The position numbers and the translations under genes are program-made. Source: an uncultured Clostridia bacterium (GTDB lineage: Bacteria > Bacillota > Clostridia > Oscillospirales > UBA644). From it: a stretch of DNA of 64,000 nt. The DNA is taken from assembly GCA_948443805.1 (NCBI GenBank), contig CAOJUB010000007.1, forward strand, positions 1-64,000. Reading direction: 5' to 3'. Shown here piece after piece: positions 1-9,045 of this stretch. The notes under the pieces were generated by a model, which made no database searches, was not told the DNA's origin, and saw only the letters and a list, made by a program, of their open reading frames with translations. Numbering within the stretch: position 1 is the first letter of the stretch; each line of letters starts with the position of its first letter.

Positions 1-1
1 T

Positions 2-760
2 TACCGATCCCGGATCAAATTGCAGGAAAATGATATTTTTATCGCGATGAGCGACGGCTGTATTCATGCTGGCGTAGGCATGGCGCTGAATTTCGGCTGG
101 GAGCGGAAGGATATCATTGAATATATGGAGACCTTTTATCAGGTCGGATTTACTGCCAAGACCCTTGCCACGATTCTTCTTGACGAATGCTATAAACTGT
201 ACGGCAACAAGCCCGGGGACGACACCACCGTATGCGTCGTCCGGATCCGCGGACGGGAACCGATGAATATGCTGTTCGGGCCGCCTTCCGACCGCAACGA
301 CTGCAATAAGATGATGTCGCTGTTTTTCTCCAAGGAGGGAAAGCATATCATCTGCGGCGGAACGACGTCTTCCATCGCCGCGAAATATCTCGGCAAGGAG
401 CTGAAACCGAGCCTGGAGTTTATCGATCCGGAAATTCCTCCCACGGCGTCTTTGGAAGGAGTTGATCTGGTAACGGAAGGGGTCATTACTGTCAATAAGG
501 TTTTGACCTATGCGAAGGATTATCTGCAGGATAACGAATCGTATACCAAATGGAGTTTTAAGAAAGACGGCGCTTCGCAGATTGCCCGGCTTTTGTTCGA
601 GGAATCGACCGATATTAATTTTTATGTGGGTAAAGCGATTAATCCCGCGCATCAGAACCCCGATCTGCCGATCAATTTCAATATTAAAATGCAGTTGGTC
701 AGCGAGCTTTCAGAATGCCTGAAAAAAATGGGGAAAAGGATTAAAGTCAGCTATTTTTGA
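2..760 (+). CDS. SpoIIE/PP2C-type protein phosphatase, C-terminal part
   Basis: The reading frame is open from the window edge, so the start lies upstream and only about 252 residues are visible. Residues near 70 (window numbering) carry GDDTTVCVV, the metal-binding GDD plus beta-strand that ends PP2C/SpoIIE Ser/Thr phosphatase domains, preceded by IAMSDG, another conserved PP2C strand. A further domain of about 150 residues follows, which I cannot name. It lies 63 bp upstream of an [FeFe]-hydrogenase on the same strand, so a shared transcript is likely. I infer a signalling role linked to hydrogenase or redox control; calling it the sporulation SpoIIE itself would be wrong on this evidence. 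Confidence 0.85.
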   Translation, partial: YRSRIKLQENDIFIAMSDGCIHAGVGMALNFGWERKDIIEYMETFYQVGFTAKTLATILLDECYKLYGNKPGDDTTVCVVRIRGREPMNMLFGPPSDRNDCNKMMSLFFSKEGKHIICGGTTSSIAAKYLGKELKPSLEFIDPEIPPTASLEGVDLVTEGVITVNKVLTYAKDYLQDNESYTKWSFKKDGASQIARLLFEESTDINFYVGKAINPAHQNPDLPINFNIKMQLVSELSECLKKMGKRIKVSYF

Positions 761-823
761 TTGTTTGTCCGCGCGTTTCCCGGAAAAGAAAAACCATGAA
801 AATAACGAAAGGTTCGGTATAAT

Positions 824-2257
824 ATGAGAAAATTCGATACCAAAGTTCAGCATTTGAAATATAAGGTTCTCCGGGAGGTTGCCAGACTTGCCTGGGACGA
901 TCTTTTATTGGAGCACGTGATGGACATCCCCAAGACGATCGTCCCCGGGAACACGCCCACCATGCGCTGCTGCGTGTATAAAGAGCGTGCGATTCTTTCC
1001 GAACGCGTCAAATTGGCGATGGGGGGAGATTCGAACAATCATAATGTGATTGAGGTTATTGAAATTGCCTGTGATGAATGCCCGATGGGCGGATATGAGG
1101 TAACCAACGCTTGCCGGGGCTGTCTGGCGCACCGGTGCGAGGACGTCTGTAAATTCGGCGCGATTTCGTTTGACCATGAACAGAAAGCCGTGATTGATAA
1201 ATCCAAATGCAAGGAATGCGGCGCCTGTTCACGTGTATGCCCTTACAGTGCGATTATCAATAATAAGCGTCCCTGCGAAAGGGCCTGCAAGATCAAGGCG
1301 ATTTCTATGAGCGAGACCAAGGCCGCCTCGATCGACAACGAGAAGTGTATCGCCTGCGGCGCCTGTGTTTACCAGTGTCCGTTCGGGGCGATTACCGACA
1401 AATCGTATATCCTGAATGTGATTGATATGATTAAGAAAAGCAGAGCCAACGGCGAAAAGGTTTACGCGGTTGTGGCGCCCTCCATTTCCAGCCAGTTTTC
1501 CTATGCGAAGCTGGGACAGGTGATTTCGGGAATCAAGGAACTCGGTTTTTATTCGGTGATCGAGGCAGCGCTCGGCGCCGATATGGTGGCGGCGGCGGAA
1601 TCCCGGGAACTTGCGGAAAAAGGATTTCTGACCAGTTCCTGCTGCCCGGCGTTTGTCGCGTATGTAGAAAAGGAATTCCCGGATCTGAAACCGTTTGTTT
1701 CGCATAACCTTTCTCCGGCGGCAACGATCGCTAAATATATCAAGGAAACCGAGAAGAACGCGCGGATTGTCTTTATCGGTCCGTGTACGGCAAAGAAACA
1801 GGAAGCAAAAAAGGAAGAGGTCCGCGATTATATCGACTGCGTGATTACCTTTGAGGAATTGCAGGCGTTATTTGACAGCCGGGATATCGAAATTCCGGAA
1901 CTGGAGGAAGATGTGCTGGACAACGCCTCTTATTTCGGCCGTATTTTTGCCCGCAGCGGTGGTCTTTCCGACGCGGTTGCGCAGGGGCTGAAAGAACAGA
2001 ATATAGAATTTGATCTGAAAGCCGTGCCCTGCGACGGTATTGAAGCCTGCCGGGTGGCGCTGCTGAAAAAAAGCAAAAATCTGCTGGACGCCAACTTTAT
2101 TGAGGGGATGGCCTGCATCGGCGGCTGTATCGGCGGCGCCGGATGTCTGACGCACGGCGAGAAGAATAAAGCCGAGGTTGATAAATATGGCCGGGAAGCG
2201 CTGGAAAAATCAATTGGCGATGCCATTGGTCAGTTGTATATTTTGCAGGATCAATAA
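824..2257 (+). CDS. [FeFe]-hydrogenase with N-terminal 4Fe-4S domains, group-B-like
   Basis: Monomeric 477-residue iron hydrogenase that would reduce protons with reduced ferredoxin, or take up H2, in the cytoplasm. Cys-rich stretches at about 85-120, 134-147 (CKECGACSRVCP) and 175-188 (CIACGACVYQCP) bind accessory 4Fe-4S clusters. The H-cluster motifs follow in order: TSSCCPAF near 269 (L1), IGPCTAKKQEA near 316 (L2) and EGMACIGGCIGG near 426 (L3). The L3 form, without the GGGQP of classical HydA, fits group B. GAAAGG lies about 10 nt before the ATG. No HydE, HydF or HydG maturase is in the window. The upstream gene is a PP2C-type phosphatase. Confidence 0.93.
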   Translation: MRKFDTKVQHLKYKVLREVARLAWDDLLLEHVMDIPKTIVPGNTPTMRCCVYKERAILSERVKLAMGGDSNNHNVIEVIEIACDECPMGGYEVTNACRGCLAHRCEDVCKFGAISFDHEQKAVIDKSKCKECGACSRVCPYSAIINNKRPCERACKIKAISMSETKAASIDNEKCIACGACVYQCPFGAITDKSYILNVIDMIKKSRANGEKVYAVVAPSISSQFSYAKLGQVISGIKELGFYSVIEAALGADMVAAAESRELAEKGFLTSSCCPAFVAYVEKEFPDLKPFVSHNLSPAATIAKYIKETEKNARIVFIGPCTAKKQEAKKEEVRDYIDCVITFEELQALFDSRDIEIPELEEDVLDNASYFGRIFARSGGLSDAVAQGLKEQNIEFDLKAVPCDGIEACRVALLKKSKNLLDANFIEGMACIGGCIGGAGCLTHGEKNKAEVDKYGREALEKSIGDAIGQLYILQDQ

Positions 2258-2298
2258 TCTTTTTGGTTGTTTGAAGAAATTGCATCCATGGATAGCAC

Positions 2299-2336
2299 GG
2301 CAGAAAAAAACGCGGGAAACCGCGTTTTTTTCTGCC
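2299..2336 (+). terminator. Long perfect hairpin after hydrogenase gene
   Basis: A 17-bp perfect stem (2299-2315 with 2320-2336) closes a GAAA tetraloop. The stem contains A7/T7 runs, so it could terminate in either direction. It sits 42 nt after the hydrogenase stop. Confidence 0.8.
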
Positions 2337-2436
2337 TGACGTAGGCGGTTTCAGCCGTTTTTTTTCAGAGAACAGGATTTTTTTTGAAATTGTATTTTTC
2401 GATTGTGACAAAAGGATGAATTGTTTGGCCGGTCTA

Positions 2437-2465
2437 TTGAAAAGAAGCGAAAAAAATGATATAAT
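2437..2465 (+). promoter_or_regulatory. Promoter of the dockerin gene
   Basis: TTGAAA (2437-2442) and TATAAT (2460-2465) are separated by exactly 17 bp. The predicted start site lies about 48 nt before the ATG at 2520, and a terminator lies just upstream. Confidence 0.8.
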
Positions 2466-2519
2466 TTTGATACAGAATGGGGGAATACTTCTCTCAAACA
2501 GAGGAAAGGAAATAAAAAG

Positions 2520-5336
2520 ATGAAAAAAACAATGTCATGGATACTCGCGGTAGCGATGTTCATTTCGCTGTTTTCTATGTGGTCTTTGATGGCGACGGCA
2601 GAAGAAGCTCCGGTTTCGAATCTGTACGGCGATGTCGACGCCTCGGGCAGCATAGAAGCTAAAGACGCCGTTTTGCTGAAACGGCATTTGGCGAAGTGGC
2701 AGGGGATCGCCATCGACCTGACGGCGGCCGATGTGGACGCTTCTGGCGATGTATCATCCAAAGACGCGGTTCTTTTGTCCAGATATCTTGCCAAATGGAT
2801 CTTTGAAAGCAAGATCGGTCAGCCGATAAATACCGAGATTACCGGCAGCGTAACGCTGGAACTGGCTTCTTCGGTTGATATGGGAAGCACGCTGGAACTG
2901 CAACCGATGTATGAGTTTTCCAAAACGCCGGTAAAAACAGAAATTACCTATACGTCCAATGATTCTACCGTTGCTGAAGTGGACGGAAACACGCTGAAAG
3001 CGAAAAAACCGGGCGAGGTTACCCTTACCGTTATGGTAACGGCAACGTTTGAAGACGGCAAAACCTTCGATGTTTTGGAAACCAAGACCCTGCGGGTTGT
3101 CAGCAGCGCGGAGAAACTGGTGATTGCGGAAAACGCAACGGCCAGCTACAGCGTTGTTTATGAAGATTCGCTGGCTCCCTATGCGGCGTATCTTTCCGAT
3201 GCCAGCATGTATTATACCGGCGCAGCGCTTTCCGCTACACAGCAGGCGGCGGACTCCGTTTCTGCAAGCGGCAAGACGATCGTTCTCGGAAAATCCGGAT
3301 TCGCTTCGGCGCTGTCGGTTTCTCTTGACGGCTTGAGAAACAACGGGTATATCATTCAGATAAACGGAGAAACGATTATCGTTTTGGCGAAAAACGACGA
3401 GGGAATCGACCGCGGCGTCAGATATCTGATGAATGTCTGCGCCGACAAGGAAGCCAAAAATATTAAGGTTCCTTCCGATCTTTCGATTACGGAAGGTATT
3501 GGTGTAAAGGTTAAAAACCTTACAATTGCAGGAAACCCGATTACCGATTATGTTGTATACTGCCCGGAACAGACGGCGGAAGGGATGCTTGACTTTAAAG
3601 CAGTTAAGGAATCCGCCCGCGTAATCAGCGATTACATCGAGCAGGCGACCGGTTATTATCCGGATGTTGTTACCGAACAGCCGCAGGATAAAAAGTATTT
3701 CAACATTGTTCTTGACCAGACCGGTGAGCTGGGAGACGAAGGCTATCGGATTGCGATTGAGGACGGTATTGTAACCATCACCGGCGGTGTGAAGAGAGGG
3801 AACCTCTACGGCGCTTATGCCTTTATTGAGAAATACCTTGGTTTCCGTATCTTCTCACAGCAGAAATTTGTTTATGAAAAAGACGCATTGGATATTCCGA
3901 ACGGCATTGAAACTGAGTTTGAACCGACGTTTGAGTACAGATGCACCTCCTGGGGCGCTTTCTCGCACGAAGGTTCCGGCCCTGATTATAAGCTTGCCAG
4001 AGGAAACAACAGCCATGACAGCGGCGCGTATGACATCCAGAATGCGTCGAAGGGATATACGATCGGCACAACCCTCTATCACGCCCATTCTTTTGAATAT
4101 CAGCTCGGGACTCCGTTTGCCGAGAATCCCTGTCTGACAAAGGAAGAAAACTTCGAAAAGTGCTGGGCTAGTATCTGCGATTTGCTGGATAAGCGGATTG
4201 CTTCCGGTCAGACGATCGGGAAAGAACTGACGCAGATTTCGGTAGCGATTAATGACAACAACCATTATTGTACCTGCCGTAATTGTTCGAAAGTTAATTA
4301 TGAAGAAGGCAATGTTGCCGGCGGAACGCTGGTTCGTTTTGTAAATCGGATTGCGGAAAAGGTAGAGGAAAACTATCCTGGCCTGGATGTGTATACGATC
4401 GCGTATACCTATGCGAAAAAAGCGCCGGTTACGCATTACAGAGACAGCGTAATCGTCTGCTACTGCTTCGATAACGCCTGCTACCGGCATCCGCTTTCCT
4501 ATGACGATTGCGATACCAAACCGACGACAAATAATGACAAAACAGTCTATCATAACAATACCGATACCCGCGAGCTTTTTGAAGGCTGGCCGGAAAAGGC
4601 AAACAAGCGGTATGCATGGTATTATTCCGTTAGCTTCTACTGGTATGTATGCCCGCTTCCGATTCTGGAGAAACTGCCGGAGGACTTCCGGTATATCGCC
4701 GATGAAGGAACGCTTGGTATTTATGCGGAAGGTTCCAGCCGGAAACCGAATGAAACGATTTATTTCGAAGACCTGACCGGATATCTGGAATCCCGTTTGA
4801 TCTGGGATCCATATATGAGCGATGCGGAATATGAACAGGCTCTCTGCGAATATCTGAAAGTTCATTACGGCAGCGGATGGCAGGCGATCAGAGAATATAT
4901 CCGTATGTACCACGAAGCGGCTTACAATGCAAAATGCTTTATCACGCATTTTGACTGGCCGAAGACGATGACCTATATTCCGTATTACGGAGAACATTAT
5001 GACGAGATGCGCGCCCTCTTTGATGAGGCGATTATCAAGGCGGATACGAAAGAGCAGGCGGAACGGATCAAACTTCTTTCCACCTCGATGGAATTCCTTG
5101 CTTTGTGCGCGCAGCATAAAGAGCAGTATGTGAACGGAACCGAAGAACAGAAAGCGGCTTATGAAGCGCATTACCGTGAATTCTGGCAGTATTCCCGCGA
5201 TAACAATATCGTTTACTGCGATACCGGTCCAACCTCATACACGGCTCCCGAAACATTTGACGTAACAAAAAATCCGATGTATTGGTTTGAGGGAACCTGG
5301 ATTCCGGCCTATGATCTGGAGAATTTTGAATATTAA
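2520..5336 (+). CDS. Secreted dockerin / Ig-like / DUF4838 protein
   Basis: A 938-residue secreted protein. Residues 1-27 are a Sec signal peptide (two Lys, hydrophobic core, ATA then EE). Residues about 35-95 hold two calcium-loop/helix repeats (GDVDASGSIEAKDAVLLKRH and DVDASGDVSSKDAVLLSRY), a type I dockerin placed at the N-terminus. A bacterial Ig-like (Big_2-type) domain covers about 105-195. The rest resembles DUF4838 proteins, which are related to carbohydrate-active alpha-glucuronidase-like enzymes, including a Cys-containing stretch CTCRNCSK near 583. The substrate is unknown, presumably a polysaccharide. Monocistronic, with its own promoter and terminator. No cohesin or scaffoldin is visible here. 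Confidence 0.85.
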   Translation: MKKTMSWILAVAMFISLFSMWSLMATAEEAPVSNLYGDVDASGSIEAKDAVLLKRHLAKWQGIAIDLTAADVDASGDVSSKDAVLLSRYLAKWIFESKIGQPINTEITGSVTLELASSVDMGSTLELQPMYEFSKTPVKTEITYTSNDSTVAEVDGNTLKAKKPGEVTLTVMVTATFEDGKTFDVLETKTLRVVSSAEKLVIAENATASYSVVYEDSLAPYAAYLSDASMYYTGAALSATQQAADSVSASGKTIVLGKSGFASALSVSLDGLRNNGYIIQINGETIIVLAKNDEGIDRGVRYLMNVCADKEAKNIKVPSDLSITEGIGVKVKNLTIAGNPITDYVVYCPEQTAEGMLDFKAVKESARVISDYIEQATGYYPDVVTEQPQDKKYFNIVLDQTGELGDEGYRIAIEDGIVTITGGVKRGNLYGAYAFIEKYLGFRIFSQQKFVYEKDALDIPNGIETEFEPTFEYRCTSWGAFSHEGSGPDYKLARGNNSHDSGAYDIQNASKGYTIGTTLYHAHSFEYQLGTPFAENPCLTKEENFEKCWASICDLLDKRIASGQTIGKELTQISVAINDNNHYCTCRNCSKVNYEEGNVAGGTLVRFVNRIAEKVEENYPGLDVYTIAYTYAKKAPVTHYRDSVIVCYCFDNACYRHPLSYDDCDTKPTTNNDKTVYHNNTDTRELFEGWPEKANKRYAWYYSVSFYWYVCPLPILEKLPEDFRYIADEGTLGIYAEGSSRKPNETIYFEDLTGYLESRLIWDPYMSDAEYEQALCEYLKVHYGSGWQAIREYIRMYHEAAYNAKCFITHFDWPKTMTYIPYYGEHYDEMRALFDEAIIKADTKEQAERIKLLSTSMEFLALCAQHKEQYVNGTEEQKAAYEAHYREFWQYSRDNNIVYCDTGPTSYTAPETFDVTKNPMYWFEGTWIPAYDLENFEY

Positions 5337-5358
5337 AAAGAATTTCGGATAAAATAAA

Positions 5359-5400
5359 GGGACGCTCCCGGCAAAAACTGCGGGGAGCGTCCCTGTTTTT
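5359..5400 (+). terminator. Rho-independent terminator after dockerin gene
   Basis: An 11-bp stem, gggacgctccc (5359-5369) pairing with gggagcgtccc (5383-5393), is followed by TGTTTTTTC. Confidence 0.92.
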
Positions 5401-5469
5401 TCTTTATTTTTCAATGGAAAAAAAGTTTATTTTCTTTGTGGCTTTTATTTGAACTGTTGATTAATTCTC

Positions 5470-5498
5470 TTGAAAAACAGAGGGGAGAATGGTATAAT
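5470..5498 (+). promoter_or_regulatory. Promoter of CmpB-type membrane protein gene
   Basis: TTGAAA (5470-5475) and TATAAT (5493-5498) with 17-bp spacing. It lies inside the longest possible reading frame of the next gene (which opens at 5436), so translation must start downstream, supporting the ATG at 5574. Confidence 0.8.
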
Positions 5499-5573
5499 TT
5501 GGGCAAGATATCCGGCGACGGGAGAGCCGGCGGCCGGAATGGGGCAGCGACGCCGAAAAGGGGGAAGGGAAGA

Positions 5574-6563
5574 ATGAAATCATCGGAAATCAAAGAATTC
5601 AGCGATCATTTTTCTGCATTTGAGACAGAAGCGGAAAATCATTTAAACACCTATAAGGAGATACTTTCCGATGAGGAGAATTGCAGCGAAGGGGAAAAGC
5701 TGACGCGCCGGGGAGAGATCCGGAAAGATTTGGCGCTGTTCAGAGAACTCCGGGGGAAAATGGCGCTGTTCATTACCCGGACAAGGGTTTCCTGCGATGA
5801 AGTGGAAACCCGGATCAAAGAAGCGGAGAAACAGGAGAAAAAAGGGAAAAGAAAATTCAGGCTTATCCCGCCGGCGCCGACAAATGCCGAGGTGGATTTG
5901 GCCGAGAAAAAGACAAGGCATTTTGCACAGGGGATCACGTTTTATAAATTATTTTGGATTTTCTTTATCGGCTGTTTTGTCGGCGTTCTTGTTGAACTTC
6001 TCTGGTGTTTTGCCACGCATGGCTATTTTGAAAGCCGGGCGGGGCTGGTCTACGGTCCGTTCAATCTGGTTTACGGCTTCGGGGCGCTGGCGCTGACGTT
6101 CGTTTTATACCGGCTGCGCAACCACAGCTGGTTTTATTCGTTTGTCGGCGGCGCGGTCATCGGCAGTGTGGTGGAATATCTCTGTTCGTGGATTCAGGAG
6201 TTGATTTTCGGTTCGACCTCCTGGGATTACAGCAATCTGCCGGGCAATCTCAACGGCCGGATCTGCCTGTTGTATTCGGCTTTCTGGGGGATTCTCGGCG
6301 TGATGTGGATCAAGGATCTGTATCCTCGTTTTGCAAAACTGATTCTGAAGATACCCAACCGGGTCGGCAAACCGGTAACATGGGTTCTGCTTGTGTTTAT
6401 GGTTGTCAACACTGCTGTTTCCGGACTGGCGGTTTTGCGCTGGAGCGAACGGATCGGCGGCAAGGAAGCAGCCAACGCCTATGAAGAATGGATGGACCGG
6501 CATTTTTCCGATGAACGGCTGAAAAAGATTTACGCGAATATGGATTTCTCGGCCGGGGATTGA
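5574..6563 (+). CDS. Membrane protein of the putative ABC transporter permease (CmpB, PF06541-like) family
   Basis: 329 residues from the ATG at 5574, chosen because GGGAAGGGAAG precedes it and a promoter overlaps any longer start. Residues 1-115 are charged, Lys/Glu-rich and probably helical. From about 121 onward come several hydrophobic segments with family signatures GLVYGPFNLVYGFGA and NLNGRICLLYSAFWGILG. The 'ABC permease' family name is historical: no ATPase is nearby and transport has not been shown. A shorter relative is encoded at 59560-59940. A bidirectional terminator follows. Confidence 0.75.
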   Translation: MKSSEIKEFSDHFSAFETEAENHLNTYKEILSDEENCSEGEKLTRRGEIRKDLALFRELRGKMALFITRTRVSCDEVETRIKEAEKQEKKGKRKFRLIPPAPTNAEVDLAEKKTRHFAQGITFYKLFWIFFIGCFVGVLVELLWCFATHGYFESRAGLVYGPFNLVYGFGALALTFVLYRLRNHSWFYSFVGGAVIGSVVEYLCSWIQELIFGSTSWDYSNLPGNLNGRICLLYSAFWGILGVMWIKDLYPRFAKLILKIPNRVGKPVTWVLLVFMVVNTAVSGLAVLRWSERIGGKEAANAYEEWMDRHFSDERLKKIYANMDFSAGD

Positions 6564-6600
6564 TTTTTATAGGGAATAATTTTTACAAATAAGTTAAATA

Positions 6601-6639
6601 AAACCGGTCTGTCGGGGGATCCTGACAGACCGGTTTTTT
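6601..6639. terminator. Bidirectional terminator between convergent genes
   Basis: A 13-bp perfect stem (6601-6613 with 6624-6636) has a T-run on the plus side and TTTATTTAACTT on the minus side. It separates the plus-strand CmpB-type gene from the minus-strand S1 gene, whose stop codon directly abuts it. Confidence 0.9.
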
Positions 6640-7552
6640 AGAAAACGGTTTCTATAATCCGTTCTGAAAGTTCCGGAGAATAGGTGAATTTGGAAATGTG
6701 GCCGCTTTCGGTAAAATAAACGGGGTCGGGCGGCTTTCGGTCGGAGTAGAATGTGTCGATGATATTGAGCTTGATTTTCATTTTTTCAGGAATGATATTT
6801 TTGATGTATACCGTTGCCTGCTGTCCTTCTTCGGCTTCCGGCGAGTATTCGGCCAGTCCGGAAAGGTTTGGCGCGAGTTCCACAAAAACGCCGTAGGGTT
6901 CCACCGAGCGGATATTGCCGCAGACGGTCATGCCGACTGAGAAAAGTTCGGCGTTCTGCTGCCAGGTTCCCAGCAGTTCTTTGTGGGAAAGGGTAAAGCG
7001 TTTGGCTTCGTAGTCAACCGATTTAATAACCGCTTTGATGTTCTGCCCGGTATAAAAACGGTCTTTCGGATGGTTGATCCGGGAGACGGAAATATTTTCG
7101 ATCGACAGCAGTCCGACAATGCCGCATCCGATATCGGCGAACGCGCCGAACGGCTCCAGATGCGTGATTTTTGCATCGATCACATCCCCCGGCGAATAAT
7201 GTTCCAGCATATAGGCCAGCGCCTCTTCCTGTGCTGACGCACGGTCGAGAATAATGGTGGGCTCTCCGGTTTCCGAGGGAAGAATGTCGGCTACTTTGCA
7301 GCTGATTTGCTTATTGACGCGGCTGATGACCGCGATTTCTTTGGTCTGTCCGCCGGAAATCCCGATGGCGGAAAGTTCACGGGGCACAATCCCTTTATAA
7401 TTCCCCAGCGATACGGTGAGGTTGCAGAAATTATCGCACATCAGCGCCTTTCCTTCGATAATCTGTCCGGTTGCCCTGATTTTTTCGAGGGCGTTCAGCG
7501 TATACTCCTGCGAGGCGGAGAATCCCTCCGGTTTGTATGGTGATCCGTTCAT
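6638..7552 (-). CDS. S1-domain RNA-binding protein (ribosomal protein S1-like)
   Basis: 304 residues. At least two S1 (OB-fold) repeats are visible, one around 130-195 (PGDVIDAKITHLEPFGAFAD, then a SHKELLGTW end) and one around 205-260 (VGMTVCGNIRSVEPYGVFVE). The N-terminal part (GKALMCDNFCNLTVSLGNYKG) matches the short S1-like proteins of Clostridia rather than the four- to six-repeat S1 of Gram-negatives. Likely binds mRNA or ribosomes. An in-frame TAA sits just upstream of the ATG, fixing the start, yet no good Shine-Dalgarno precedes it; AAAGGAG lies about 45 nt too far away. Confidence 0.8.
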   Translation of the reverse strand: MNGSPYKPEGFSASQEYTLNALEKIRATGQIIEGKALMCDNFCNLTVSLGNYKGIVPRELSAIGISGGQTKEIAVISRVNKQISCKVADILPSETGEPTIILDRASAQEEALAYMLEHYSPGDVIDAKITHLEPFGAFADIGCGIVGLLSIENISVSRINHPKDRFYTGQNIKAVIKSVDYEAKRFTLSHKELLGTWQQNAELFSVGMTVCGNIRSVEPYGVFVELAPNLSGLAEYSPEAEEGQQATVYIKNIIPEKMKIKLNIIDTFYSDRKPPDPVYFTESGHISKFTYSPELSERIIETVF

Positions 7553-7730
7553 ATGTTTCTGTTAAATCCGCAAGGAAATTTCCCCTGAATTTAAAGCTCC
7601 TTTCTTTTGTGCTTGTTCGGCGTTCCGCCGCTTGTCTTTGTTCTATATTTATGTGCATCCTCTGCCGTTTAGAACCGGTCGGCGGTCTGCCGGGCTTTTA
7701 TAACTTTTCTTTAAATTTACAGAGCGCCTC

Positions 7731-7759
7731 TTGAAATATGTCGAAAAATAATATATAAT
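7731..7759 (+). promoter_or_regulatory. Promoter of the PRPP synthetase-like gene
   Basis: TTGAAA (7731-7736), 17-bp spacer, TATAAT (7754-7759). The ATG at 7801 follows a GGGGAAGGAAAG ribosome-binding region. The 248-bp gap to the divergent S1 gene shows nothing else I can name. Confidence 0.85.
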
Positions 7760-7800
7760 GAAAAGGAAGATCTTATAATCAGGGGAAGGAAAGTGTATTT

Positions 7801-8973
7801 ATGGAAGAGCAGAGCATTTCAAAATTCAGCAGATCAGACGAATTTTTCCCGTTGGGGATAATTCCTCTGGAAAGCGCGACGGAATTGGGGCAGAAGATCG
7901 ATATGCACCTGATGAACTGGTATTACAGTGAAAATCCGGATAAAATGAAAACTTCGGAGAACAGTGAAAGCCGTCTTCTCCGGGCAAAATGTCCGCGTTT
8001 TTCTTCCGGCGACGGCAAGGGTCTTTTGCTGGATACCGTCAGAGGGTACGATTTGTATATCCTTGTGGACGTCGGCAATTACAGTTGTACATATAACATG
8101 TACGGCAAAACGGTTTATATGTCTCCCGACGATCATTTTGCCGATTTGAAGCGCGTAATCGGCGCTGTCAGCGGCAAGGCGGAGAGAATATCGGTGATTA
8201 TGCCGACCTTGTACGGCGGCCGGCAGCATAAGCGGAGCATGAGAGAATCGCTCGACTGCGCGCAGGCTCTTCAGGAACTTTCCAATATGGGCGTGAAAAA
8301 CGTCATTACGTTCGACGCGCACGATCCCCGGGTACAGAATGCCTGTCCGCTGATGGGTTTTGACAACGCCATGCCGACATATCAGGTCTTGAAAGCGCTC
8401 TTCCGTCATGTAAAAGACCTGAAAATTGATAAGGATCATTTGATGGTGGTCAGTCCCGATGAGGGCGCGATGTCCAGAAATATGTATTATTCCTCGGTTC
8501 TCGGACTGGATCTGGGAATGTTTTATAAGCGCAGGGATTATTCGGTTATTGTAAACGGGAAAAATCCGATTGTTGCGCACGAGTATCTCGGAAGTTCGGT
8601 AAAGGGAAAAGATATCTTTGTTGCCGATGATATTATCGCTTCGGGAGAATCCATGCTGGATCTGGCCAGGGATTTGAAGAAAGAGGGGGCGAACCGGATT
8701 TATATGTTCGCAACCTACGGTTTGTTTACCGAAGGGCTTGAAAAGTTCCAGAAAGCCTATGAAGAAGGGCTGTTTGCCGGAATTCTTTCGACGAATCTGA
8801 CCTACAGAAGTCCGGAACTTCTGGAACAGCCGTGGTATATGGAAGTGGATGTTTCCAAATATATCGCCTATTTTATTCTGGCAATTCATCAGAACCGGTC
8901 GATCACCAATCTGATGGATCCGCACAAGAAAATCAAAGCGCTGCTTGATAAATATCCCGGGGCTGCCCGTTAA
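7801..8973 (+). CDS. prs: Ribose-phosphate pyrophosphokinase, divergent clostridial type
   Basis: 390 residues, longer than classical Prs (about 315). It would make PRPP from ribose 5-phosphate and ATP for nucleotide, His and Trp synthesis. Visible Prs features are MPTLYGGRQHKRSMRE near 133 (flexible loop region), ITFDAHDPRVQNA near 165 (metal and ribose site, DxHxxxxQ-like) and IFVADDIIASGESM near 275 (PRPP-binding loop, usually DDxxxTGGT). The divergence means catalysis is inferred. It is first of a likely three-gene unit with the nucleotidase and Re-citrate synthase. Confidence 0.85.
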   Translation: MEEQSISKFSRSDEFFPLGIIPLESATELGQKIDMHLMNWYYSENPDKMKTSENSESRLLRAKCPRFSSGDGKGLLLDTVRGYDLYILVDVGNYSCTYNMYGKTVYMSPDDHFADLKRVIGAVSGKAERISVIMPTLYGGRQHKRSMRESLDCAQALQELSNMGVKNVITFDAHDPRVQNACPLMGFDNAMPTYQVLKALFRHVKDLKIDKDHLMVVSPDEGAMSRNMYYSSVLGLDLGMFYKRRDYSVIVNGKNPIVAHEYLGSSVKGKDIFVADDIIASGESMLDLARDLKKEGANRIYMFATYGLFTEGLEKFQKAYEEGLFAGILSTNLTYRSPELLEQPWYMEVDVSKYIAYFILAIHQNRSITNLMDPHKKIKALLDKYPGAAR

Positions 8974-9045
8974 AGGTTTTCCCGGAAAAGCCGCCCTGCC
9001 GGATTTCTGCACAAACGGCGGGAACGGCCGAAGAGGAGAAACGGA

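Noticed and set aside
824-2257. NADH-dependent multimeric (HydABC) hydrogenase subunit
   Set aside because: No NuoE/NuoF-like genes are adjacent and the L3 motif fits the group-B monomeric type.
3855-5171. 438-codon open frame on the minus strand
   Set aside because: Antisense to the dockerin/DUF4838 gene; sequence is low-order shadow with no ribosome-binding site or motif.
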